Part shown: positions 1 through 5,580 of the stretch, in pieces
Position numbering within the stretch: position 1 is the first letter of the stretch
Layout: each line of letters opens with the position of its first letter
NCBI GenBank assembly: GCA_005774595.1
Contig: VAUM01000012.1
Span: 1 to 14,403, forward strand
Source: Actinomycetota bacterium
GTDB lineage: Bacteria; Actinomycetota; Coriobacteriia; Anaerosomatales; D1FN1-002
Length of the DNA stretch: 14,403 bases
Reading direction: 5' to 3'
Notes under the pieces: generated by a model
Told to the model about the DNA's origin: nothing
Database searches by the model: none
The model's input: only the letters and a program-made list of their open reading frames with translations
Program-made: the position numbers and the translations under genes

Positions 1-639
1 GAGGGGTATAAGAGACAGCGGGTAGATCTCCGCACAGGGCTTGCGCAGGCCGGCGGTGGACAGCTCGGCCGCGACCCCGCCATGCGCCATCGCGTGCGCG
101 GCGGCCTCGTACAGCTCGCGGGGGTCGAACGGCGCGGCATCGCAGAACTTCTTCACGAGATCGGGATGCGCCATGACGTCGAACAGCCCGCTGGTGGCCG
201 CGCGCCGCAGCTCGTCGAAGTAGCCGTTCCACAGGTCGGAGAGGTCCCACTCGTCGTAGACGTGGCGCAGCTCGGGGTCGTCGAACGCCCAGCCTTCCAC
301 GAAGTGCACCGAGCCGAGCACCACGTCGAACGGGAACGCCGTCGTCAGGTCGCGCACGTGGTCGAGTTCGCCGGGCAGCCAGTCGGCCTCCACGCCGAGG
401 AGCACCTCGGGCGCGGCGGGGTCGCCGGCGGCCGACTCGCGCGCCTCGAGGACCTCCTCGACGTACGCGGGCAGCTCCTCGCGCGGCATGGCGTAGCCGG
501 CGTCGTAGCCGTCGGGCAGCGGCAGGTGGTCCGCGAACGCGAGGACCTTCACGCCGGCGGCCGTGGCCGCGGCGATGTAGTCCGCCGGGTCGCCCTCGGC
601 ATGGCGACAACGCGCGGTGTGGACGTGCGTATCGATCAT
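1..639 (-). CDS. PHP-family histidinol-phosphatase, HisJ/HisK type (3' end outside window)
   Basis: Read on the minus strand from an ATG at 639, the frame stays open to base 1, giving 213 codons; the C-terminus lies beyond the window. The protein begins MIDTHVHTARCRHAEGDP, the first PHP metal motif (H5, H7). Further PHP landmarks are FADHLP (D37, H38), LGVEADW (E84), GSVHF (H112), a MAHPDL motif, and near the edge STAGLRKPCAEIYP, close to the NTAGLRKP-EIYP block of histidinol-phosphatases. Such enzymes dephosphorylate L-histidinol phosphate to histidinol in the cytoplasm using a metal cluster. HisJ proteins are usually about 260-275 residues, so roughly 50-60 are missing. The start overlaps the mnmA stop by four bases (ATGA), which implies translational coupling and co-transcription with the iron-sulfur operon. 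Another PHP phosphoesterase specificity is possible; no other his gene is visible. Confidence 0.85.
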   Translation of the reverse strand, partial: MIDTHVHTARCRHAEGDPADYIAAATAAGVKVLAFADHLPLPDGYDAGYAMPREELPAYVEEVLEARESAAGDPAAPEVLLGVEADWLPGELDHVRDLTTAFPFDVVLGSVHFVEGWAFDDPELRHVYDEWDLSDLWNGYFDELRRAATSGLFDVMAHPDLVKKFCDAAPFDPRELYEAAAHAMAHGGVAAELSTAGLRKPCAEIYPLSLIPL

Positions 640-1700
640 CGCGCCGATGCCACCGTCCCTCCGCCGACCACCGTTTCGCCCGCATAGCATACGACAGCCT
701 GTCCGGGGGCGACGGCACGCACGGGTGCGGCGAACGTGACGGTGAGGCGGCCGTCGGCCGCATCGTACGCCGCTGTGCAGGGCGTCTCGGCGCCGCGGTA
801 GCGCACGCGCGCGGTGAGTGCGGACGCGCCGCCCGGCGGCGCGCCGTTCCAGACCGCGTCGGACGCGACGACCTCCGTGACGTCGAGGTCGGCCTCGGCG
901 CCGACCACGATCGCGTTGCGCTCGGCCTCGATGCGCACCACGTAGCGCGGCTCACCGCCTCCGAGGCCGAGTCCCTTGCGCTGGCCGACGGTGAAGCCGG
1001 CGATGCCGCCGTGCGCGCCGAGCACGCGGCCGGCCGCGTCCTCGATCGGCCCGGGGACCGCGCCCGCGCCGCCCGCACTGGCGCGCGCCGCCACGAACGC
1101 GGCGACGTCGCCGTCGGGCACGAAGCACGCCTCGCGGCTCTCGGGCGCGTCGGCGCAGGGCAGCCCGGCCTTGTGCGCGTACGCGCGGACCTCGTCCTTC
1201 AGCATGCCGCCCACGGGGAACGTGATGCGGCGCAGCTGCTCGGGGCGCAGGCGGTAGAGGAAGTACGACTGGTCGCGGGTGACGTCGGCCCCCCGGCCCA
1301 CCCACGCGCCGCCGCTCCCGTCGGCGAGGACGCGGGCGTAGTGGCCGGTGGCGAGCAGGTCGACGTCCTGGAGCGCCGCGCGGCGGAGCAGCTCCGCGAA
1401 CTTCACGCGGTCGTTGCAGTCGATGCACGGGTTCGGCGTGCGACCGTGCGCGTAGTCCTCGCAGTACGGGTCGACGACGCCGGCCTCGAACGCGTCGCGG
1501 AAGTCGAGCGTGAGGTGCTCGATCCCGAGGCGGTCGCACACCTGCCGGGCCGCGCGCGCGGCGTCACGGCCGCAGCACGCGCTCTCGTCGGGCAGCAGGC
1601 GCATCGTCACGCCGGTGACCTCGTGGCCTTGCTCCACCAGCAGCGCGGCCGCCACGGAGGAGTCCACGCCTCCGCTCATCGCCGCCCAGACGCGGGCCAC
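636..1700 (-). CDS. mnmA: tRNA-specific 2-thiouridylase MnmA
   Basis: A 354-residue protein of normal family length that installs the 2-thio group on U34 of Lys, Glu and Gln tRNAs, using ATP to adenylate the base. The PP-loop SGGVDSS is at residues 9-15. The TPNPCIDCN block (88-96) carries C92 and C95, GHYAR is at 119-123, and the second conserved Cys is C192 in SREACFVPDGD. By position C95 and C192 match the E. coli catalytic pair C102/C199. C92 makes this the three-Cys NPCxxC type, which has been linked to a [4Fe-4S] cluster. An extra CC pair sits at 42-43, as in many non-enterobacterial MnmA. The start is GTG, seven bases after the scaffold gene stop; a GGAGG lies in the end of that gene. 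The stop overlaps the next start (ATGA). Its place behind the cysteine desulfurase gene fits direct sulfur supply. Confidence 0.96.
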   Translation of the reverse strand: MARVWAAMSGGVDSSVAAALLVEQGHEVTGVTMRLLPDESACCGRDAARAARQVCDRLGIEHLTLDFRDAFEAGVVDPYCEDYAHGRTPNPCIDCNDRVKFAELLRRAALQDVDLLATGHYARVLADGSGGAWVGRGADVTRDQSYFLYRLRPEQLRRITFPVGGMLKDEVRAYAHKAGLPCADAPESREACFVPDGDVAAFVAARASAGGAGAVPGPIEDAAGRVLGAHGGIAGFTVGQRKGLGLGGGEPRYVVRIEAERNAIVVGAEADLDVTEVVASDAVWNGAPPGGASALTARVRYRGAETPCTAAYDAADGRLTVTFAAPVRAVAPGQAVVCYAGETVVGGGTVASAR

Positions 1701-1707
1701 GGAGAGC

Positions 1708-2172
1708 CTACGCCTCCACCTCGCAGGTCTCGCCCGTTTCGGGCTCGACCGCGTGCGGATCGAAGTCCGGGTCGTCGTGCGCCAGACCGCCCGAGATCGG
1801 CTCGCGGCCGTGCTTGACGAGGTAGTCGTCGACGGCAGCCTTCAGGCCGTCGGTCGCCAGCACCGAGCAGTGCATCTTGGCGGCCGGCAGGCCGCCGAGC
1901 GCCTCGGCCACGTCCATCTTGCTGATCGCCACGGCCTCCTCGAGCGTCATCCCTCGGGCCATGTCGGTGACGATCGAACTCGTGGCGATGGCGGCGCCGC
2001 ACCCGAGCGTCTGGAACGCGATGTCCGAGACGCGGTCGTCGTCGACCTTGATGGTGATCTTCATGACGTCGCCGCAGACGGGGTTGCCCACCTCGCCCGT
2101 GCCGTCGGCGTCCTCGAGCACGCCGACGTTGTGCGGGTTCTGGAAGTGCTGCATGACGAGGTCGGTGTACAC
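1708..2172 (-). CDS. nifU: Fe-S cluster assembly scaffold, IscU/NifU N-terminal type
   Basis: This 154-residue U-type scaffold assembles iron-sulfur clusters in the cytosol from sulfide delivered by the upstream cysteine desulfurase. The three cluster-ligand Cys are visible: C33 in GNPVCGD (with D35), C58 in TLGCGAAIA and C102 in KMHCSVLA. The fold covers residues 1 to about 122. It is followed by an acidic tail of about 30 residues that classical IscU (about 128 residues) lacks and that contains one further Cys, C150. There is no C-terminal NifU Nfu domain, so the protein is IscU-like in architecture. The start is GTG, preceded by a perfect AGGAGG with six-base spacing that overlaps the TAG stop of the desulfurase gene, so translation of the two is probably linked. 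The symbol could equally be iscU. Confidence 0.94.
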   Translation of the reverse strand: MYTDLVMQHFQNPHNVGVLEDADGTGEVGNPVCGDVMKITIKVDDDRVSDIAFQTLGCGAAIATSSIVTDMARGMTLEEAVAISKMDVAEALGGLPAAKMHCSVLATDGLKAAVDDYLVKHGREPISGGLAHDDPDFDPHAVEPETGETCEVEA

Positions 2173-2182
2173 CTTGGGCCTC

Positions 2183-3385
2183 CTAGGCGCTGTTGCCGAA
2201 CATCTTCGCGTACACGGGTGACATCTGCCGCAGGGTCGCCGCGATCGGCGGCAGGGACTCCAGGAAGTAGTCCACGTCCTCGTCGGTGGTGAAGCGGCCG
2301 ACGGTCACGCGCAGCGAGCCGTGCGCGATCTCGGGTGCGCAGCCGATCGACAGCAGGACGTGGCTCGGCTCGAGCGAGCCGGAACTGCACGCCGAGCCTG
2401 TGGACACCGAGATGCCGAGCGCGTCGAGCCTCAGCAGCATCGCCTCGCCCTCGCAACCCTTCACGATGAGGTTCGCGATGTGCGGGAGCCTGCGCTCGCG
2501 GTCGCCGTTGAGCTGGGTGTTCTCGAGCGCCAACACGCCGTCGATGATGCGGTCGCGCAGGGCCGCGAGGCGCGGGCCTTCCGTGGGGCGCTCCTCGTCC
2601 ATGATGCGCAGCGCCTCGGCGAAGCCCGCCGCGCCGGGGACGTTCTGGGTGCCGGAGCGCTTCTTGAACTCCTGGCCGCCGCCGAGCATCTGCGGCGCGA
2701 ACCGTGTGCCGCGCTTGAGGTACAGCGCGCCGATGCCCTTCGGCCCGTAGATCTTGTGCGCGCTGAACGTGGCGGCGTCGACGCCCAGCGCGCGCACGTC
2801 GAAGTCGACCTTGCCGAGCGTCTGAGCGGCGTCCGTGTGGAAGAGCGCGCCGCGGGCGTGCGCCGTGGCGGCGAGCTCGGCGATGGGCTGGAGCGTGCCG
2901 ATCTCGTTGTTGCCGTGCATGACCGAGACGAGCGCGGTGTCGTCGCGCAGGACGGCGGAGAGGTCCTCGGGGCGGATGATGCCGTCCTCGCGCGGCTTCA
3001 CGACCGTGAGCTCGAACCCGTGCTTGGCGAGCCACTCGGCCGGATGCAGCACCGCGTGGTGCTCGAACGCCGACACGACGATATGCCGGCGCTTGCCGTC
3101 GGCGGCGGCCGTGAGGCCGATCAGCGCGGCGTTGTCCGACTCGGTCCCGCCGCCGGTGAAGATGAGCTCGTTGGGGCTGTCGGTGTTGATCGACGCGGCC
3201 ATGCTCTCGCGTGCGGCCTCGAGCGCGCGGCTCGCGTCGCGCCCGAGCGCGTAGAGAGAGTTGGGGTTGCCGTACCGCTCAGTGAAGTACGGCAGCATCG
3301 CGTCGACGACGCGCTGGTCGGTCGGGGTGGTGGCCGCGTAGTCCAGGTAGACGCTGCGAGGGGCTGTGGTGTCGTCGGGGGCCAT
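2183..3385 (-). CDS. nifS: Cysteine desulfurase, IscS/NifS family
   Basis: A 400-residue PLP enzyme converting L-cysteine to L-alanine with a persulfide on its active-site Cys, supplying sulfur for Fe-S clusters and, by context, for tRNA thiolation. The N-terminal YLDYAATTP is at 13-21, GGGTESDN at 78-85 and EHHAV at 108-112. The PLP lysine is K211 in SAHKIYGPKG, and the catalytic loop is SVSTGSACSSGSLEPSHV with C333. ATG 3385 is preferred because GGAG lies ten bases before it; the GTG at 3394 would overlap the regulator stop as GTGA but has GGAG only one base away. The frame stays open far upstream through the regulator gene, but that part is only its shadow. It lies five bases after the iscR-like gene and directly before the scaffold gene. 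Confidence 0.95.
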   Translation of the reverse strand: MAPDDTTAPRSVYLDYAATTPTDQRVVDAMLPYFTERYGNPNSLYALGRDASRALEAARESMAASINTDSPNELIFTGGGTESDNAALIGLTAAADGKRRHIVVSAFEHHAVLHPAEWLAKHGFELTVVKPREDGIIRPEDLSAVLRDDTALVSVMHGNNEIGTLQPIAELAATAHARGALFHTDAAQTLGKVDFDVRALGVDAATFSAHKIYGPKGIGALYLKRGTRFAPQMLGGGQEFKKRSGTQNVPGAAGFAEALRIMDEERPTEGPRLAALRDRIIDGVLALENTQLNGDRERRLPHIANLIVKGCEGEAMLLRLDALGISVSTGSACSSGSLEPSHVLLSIGCAPEIAHGSLRVTVGRFTTDEDVDYFLESLPPIAATLRQMSPVYAKMFGNSA

Positions 3386-3390
3386 GGGGA

Positions 3391-3864
3391 TCACGCTCCG
3401 GTCGTAGGTGCTGACGCCGCGCGCGCGGCGGTGCTGTCGAGGGCGGCCTGCTCCGAGGCGAGGTCCGCGAGGGTGGCCGAGCCGAGCACGTCCTTGAGCG
3501 CGCGCGAGGCACGGTCCCAGACGCCGCCGGCCGCGCAGATGCCGGTGCGCACGCACGCGTCGCCGCGCAACGACTCGCAGACCGTGGGGCGCAGCGGGCC
3601 CTCGACGGCCTCGACGACCTCGAGCACGGTCACCGCAGCTGCGGGCCGACTGAGGACGAAGCCGCCGCGTGCGCCGCGGACCGCGTCCACGATGCCGGCG
3701 CGGCGCAGGGACGCGAAGACCTGCTCGAGAAAGCGCGACGGGATGGACTGGCGCTCGGCGATCTCGCGAGCGCTCACCGGCGCGGCCGCGGGCGTGTCGC
3801 CGCCGCTGCGCGCGAGGTCGATGAGCGCGAGGACCGCGTACTCGCTCTTGACCGTCAGCCGCAT
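3391..3864 (-). CDS. iscR: Rrf2-family Fe-S-sensing transcriptional regulator (IscR-like)
   Basis: A 157-residue Rrf2 protein. The winged-helix DNA-binding part begins MRLTVKSEYAVLALIDLA, and residues about 31-74 (SAREIAERQSIP...RGARGGFVLSRP) form the recognition helix and wing. Three Cys, C96, C104 and C110, occupy the cluster-binding loop, comparable with C92, C98 and C104 of E. coli IscR, so it should carry an Fe-S cluster and report the cell's cluster status. It is the first gene of the Fe-S operon. A promoter and a 25-base imperfect palindrome just upstream indicate negative autoregulation of the operon, as known for IscR. The start ATG 3864 matches the family N-terminus; only a weak purine-rich stretch (GGGGCG) precedes it. 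Cys spacing differs from E. coli (x7 and x5), so the fine ligand set is inferred. Confidence 0.92.
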   Translation of the reverse strand: MRLTVKSEYAVLALIDLARSGGDTPAAAPVSAREIAERQSIPSRFLEQVFASLRRAGIVDAVRGARGGFVLSRPAAAVTVLEVVEAVEGPLRPTVCESLRGDACVRTGICAAGGVWDRASRALKDVLGSATLADLASEQAALDSTAARAASAPTTGA

Positions 3865-3902
3865 CGCCCCGGTGCACCCGCTCCCGCGTCTCGCTCGTCC
3901 GC

Positions 3903-3927
3903 AATCCCTACCAAGCCGATAGGGTAT
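3903..3927 (-). promoter_or_regulatory. IscR-like operator overlapping the transcription start
   Basis: This is a 25-base imperfect palindrome with exact arms CCCTA (3906-3910) and TAGGG (3920-3924), and outer ATACCC on the minus strand. Length, outer ATA and C/G-rich half-sites resemble type 1 IscR/Rrf2 sites. It lies directly downstream of the -10 box, the right place for repression by the protein encoded 40 bases further on. Confidence 0.6.
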
Positions 3928-3931
3928 GTAG

Positions 3932-3960
3932 AAGATACGCCGCGGGGTCGGCGGTGTCAA
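3932..3960 (-). promoter_or_regulatory. Sigma70-type promoter of the iscR-nifS-nifU-mnmA operon
   Basis: On the minus strand a perfect TTGACA (3955-3960) is followed by a 17-base spacer and TATCTT (3932-3937). It is the best promoter match I see in the window. The expected start of transcription is near 3925, about 60 bases before the iscR start codon and inside the palindromic operator, so bound regulator would block polymerase. Confidence 0.75.
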
Positions 3961-4000
3961 CGCGGGTTCGGTGCGGCGGCGGTCGCGGGGCTTCTCTCGG

Positions 4001-4043
4001 GCCGGTGACGTCACCGGCGACGTCGTATGTGCCGTCGTATGTG
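4001..4043. repeat. 18-base perfect palindrome and two tandem 11-base repeats upstream of the iscR promoter
   Basis: GCCGGTGACGTCACCGGC (4001-4018) is a perfect palindrome. Next to it CGTCGTATGTG occurs twice (4021-4031 and 4033-4043), one base apart. They lie about 40-85 bases upstream of the iscR -35 box, outside any credible gene. They could be binding sites of another regulator; part of the palindrome could also fold as a short hairpin (seven pairs, four-base loop). Function is not known. Confidence 0.6.
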
Positions 4044-4060
4044 ACGCCACCCGGTGCGCA

Positions 4061-4098
4061 GGGGCCCCGCCGCCGGGAACCGGACGTCCGGCGGGCCC
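4061..4098 (-). terminator. GC-rich hairpin after the unnamed gene, likely terminator
   Basis: Directly after the TAG at 4100-4102, GGGCCCGCCGG on the minus strand can pair, with bulges, with the CCGGCGGCGGGGCCC arm ending at 4061. A CCGGACGTCCGG palindrome (4080-4091) lies within the hairpin. There is no T-run, which is common for terminators in high-GC genomes, so termination is inferred from position and stem strength. Confidence 0.4.
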
Positions 4099-4099
4099 G

Positions 4100-4810
4100 C
4101 TACTCGTGCGCGGACGCGGCGCGGATGACCGAGAGCACCTCGCCGGCGTCGATGTTCTCCAGCGGGGCGAGGAGCACGAGAGCAGCATGGTGGTCGAGCG
4201 CCCCACTCTCGCCGAGCGACGCGACCTCCTCCAGGTTGTCGATCGAGATGGTGCGCATCGTGTTGTAGAGCTTGCGCTGGCGGATGGCCACCTTGAAGAC
4301 ATCGACGGTCTGCTGCGACTCGACCACGAACAGCGCCGTCGAGTCCGGGCCGGCGATGGACTCGCGGTGAGAGGCCACCTCGTCCACGAAGTGCGCCGCC
4401 GCGGCCAGCGAGATCGGCTTGTCCACGGTCCGCGTGACGATCGAGACCCCTGCCGGCGAGACCCACACGCCGTCGGGCCGCGCGGTGAAGCCGAGCCGCC
4501 CTCCCGCGCCCTCGGCCCGGGCACGGAACTCGGCGCGGGCACGGGCGTCCTCCTCGGACTTGGGTGTCGCGGGGGCGACGACCGCGTCGGGGATCGCCTC
4601 GTGGACCTCTTCGCGCGCCTCCGTGACCGGCGACGCGAGCGACAGGTCCTTCACGTCGGAGGCCAACGCGTCGCGCGCGTCCATCGTCAGCAACTCGGCG
4701 AGGCGCGGATTGCTCACCTCGAGCTTCAGGCCGAAGACCTCGAGGACCGAGAAGTTCTGGCCGCCCGCGTCGTCGGACGAGCCGAGGTCGATGCGCTCTT
4801 CGTCGCTCAT
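4100..4810 (-). CDS. Conserved-looking cytosolic protein of unknown function
   Basis: A 236-residue protein that I do not recognise. It starts MSDEERIDLGSSDD; ATG 4810 is chosen because GGTGGGGG lies six bases before it, although the frame is open to 4939. Residues 1-60 are acidic and include LEVFGLKLEVSNPRLAELL. Residues about 60-100 are Ala/Glu/Arg-rich and probably a linker. Residues about 105-230 look like an alternating strand-helix domain with GVWVSPAGVSIVTRT, ALFVVESQQTVDVFKVAIRQ, NTMRTISIDNLEEVASL and HHAALVLLAPL. No signal peptide, membrane segment or Cys-rich metal site is seen. GC and codon use match its neighbours, so it is probably resident. It stands alone between a gap of about 300 bases and the iscR regulatory region. 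Confidence 0.75.
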   Translation of the reverse strand: MSDEERIDLGSSDDAGGQNFSVLEVFGLKLEVSNPRLAELLTMDARDALASDVKDLSLASPVTEAREEVHEAIPDAVVAPATPKSEEDARARAEFRARAEGAGGRLGFTARPDGVWVSPAGVSIVTRTVDKPISLAAAAHFVDEVASHRESIAGPDSTALFVVESQQTVDVFKVAIRQRKLYNTMRTISIDNLEEVASLGESGALDHHAALVLLAPLENIDAGEVLSVIRAASAHE

Positions 4811-4956
4811 GTGATGCCCCCACCAAGACGAGTCCGGCGACCGGTCGCCCAGAATCGTACCGCAACACGCGTCCTGCGCGCTCGCAGCGCCCTCGACACC
4901 GTCCGCCGAATCGAACATATGGTTGCTTGTTGCGCACACGCGCGATTGCTATAGTC

Positions 4957-5092
4957 GCGCTCCCGCTCGTGATGGATCGGCGAGCGTCGGACACGTCAAG
5001 GCATCCATGGTTGATAGCCACAGGGTGGTGAGAACCCACTGGATCCTAAGGGGAGCCCCGCGGCCGCTGGCAAGCTTTCGCGGGGCTTCCTT
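4957..5092 (+). ncRNA. Possible structured small RNA on the plus strand, family not recognised
   Basis: This is the only plus-strand unit with a plausible promoter: TTGTTG (4927-4932), a 17-base spacer and TATAGT (4950-4955). The following sequence can be closed by GCTCCC (4959-4964) with GGGAGC (5051-5056). Inside it are a GCTCG/CGAGC hairpin (4965-4969 with 4981-4985), an alternative ATGGAT/ATCCAT pairing (4972-4977 with 5003-5008), and a GGGT/ACCC hairpin (5023-5026 with 5034-5037). It would end at the strong 5054-5087 hairpin followed by TTCCTT. I compared it from memory with SRP RNA, 6S, RNase P, tmRNA, T-box and common riboswitches and found no match. The closing pair would start a base or two before the usual transcription start, and no gene follows on this strand. 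It may be only a leader or terminator region. Confidence 0.3.
5054..5087. terminator. Strong hairpin downstream of ribH, possibly bidirectional terminator
   Basis: AGCCCCGCG (5054-5062) pairs perfectly with CGCGGGGCT (5079-5087) across a 16-base loop. On the minus strand it begins about 20 bases after the ribH stop and would end the riboflavin operon. On the plus strand it is followed by TTCCTT and would end the candidate small RNA. Neither side has a full T-run. Confidence 0.6.
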
Positions 5093-5108
5093 GCGTCCGG
5101 AGGGCGCC

Positions 5109-5579
5109 CTACGCCTCCGGCATCGCCCGGAACAGCTTCGCCATCTCGATGGCCGCCAGCGCCGCGTCCCAGCCCTTGTTGCCGGACTTCGTGCCTGCGC
5201 GCTCAACGGCCTGCTCGATCGAGTCGGCCGTGATGACGCCGAAGACCACCGGCACGCCGGTGTCCATCGAGGCGGCGGCCACGCCCTTGGCGGCCTCAGC
5301 CGAGACGTACTCGAAGTGCGGGGTCCCGCCGCGGATGATCACGCCGAGCGCGACCACCGCGTCGTAGCGCTTCGAGGCGGCCATGCGCTTGGCGGCCAGC
5401 GGGATCTCGAACGCGCCGGGCACGAGCGCCACGTCGACGTCGGCCTCGGCCACGCCGTGACGCGCGAGCGCGTCCTTCGCGCCGTCGAGCAGCTTGTTGG
5501 TGAGCAGGTCGTTGAAGCGGCTCACGACCACGCCGACCTTCAGGCCCTCACCGATCAGGTCGCCCTCGTAGACAGCCAT
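5109..5579 (-). CDS. ribH: 6,7-dimethyl-8-ribityllumazine synthase
   Basis: A 156-residue enzyme of typical family length. It condenses 5-amino-6-ribitylamino-uracil with 3,4-dihydroxy-2-butanone 4-phosphate to give the lumazine precursor of riboflavin. Visible motifs are SRFN (20-23), PGAFEIP (54-60), GGTPHFEYV with catalytic H88, and GTKSGNKGWDAA (129-140). Lumazine synthases form pentamers or 60-subunit shells. It is the last gene of the operon; its ATG follows the ribBA stop by one base (TGACATG) and has GGGGAG inside the end of ribBA as ribosome binding site, so it is translationally coupled. A strong hairpin follows it. Confidence 0.97.
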   Translation of the reverse strand: MAVYEGDLIGEGLKVGVVVSRFNDLLTNKLLDGAKDALARHGVAEADVDVALVPGAFEIPLAAKRMAASKRYDAVVALGVIIRGGTPHFEYVSAEAAKGVAAASMDTGVPVVFGVITADSIEQAVERAGTKSGNKGWDAALAAIEMAKLFRAMPEA

Positions 5580-5580
5580 G

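Noticed and set aside
3386..3904. Apparent N-terminal extension of the cysteine desulfurase through the regulator gene
   Set aside because: The extension is the out-of-frame shadow of the iscR-like gene. Family length and ribosome binding site both support a start at 3385.
2321..3922. Long plus-strand open frame (533 codons) opposite nifS and iscR
   Set aside because: It lies opposite two genes with full family motifs, shows low-complexity Arg/Ala/Val composition, and has no domain.
4957..5092. T-box leader or known riboswitch, prompted by AGGGTGG near 5022
   Set aside because: The T-box sequence after AGGGTGG is not matched, and there is no plus-strand gene downstream to control.
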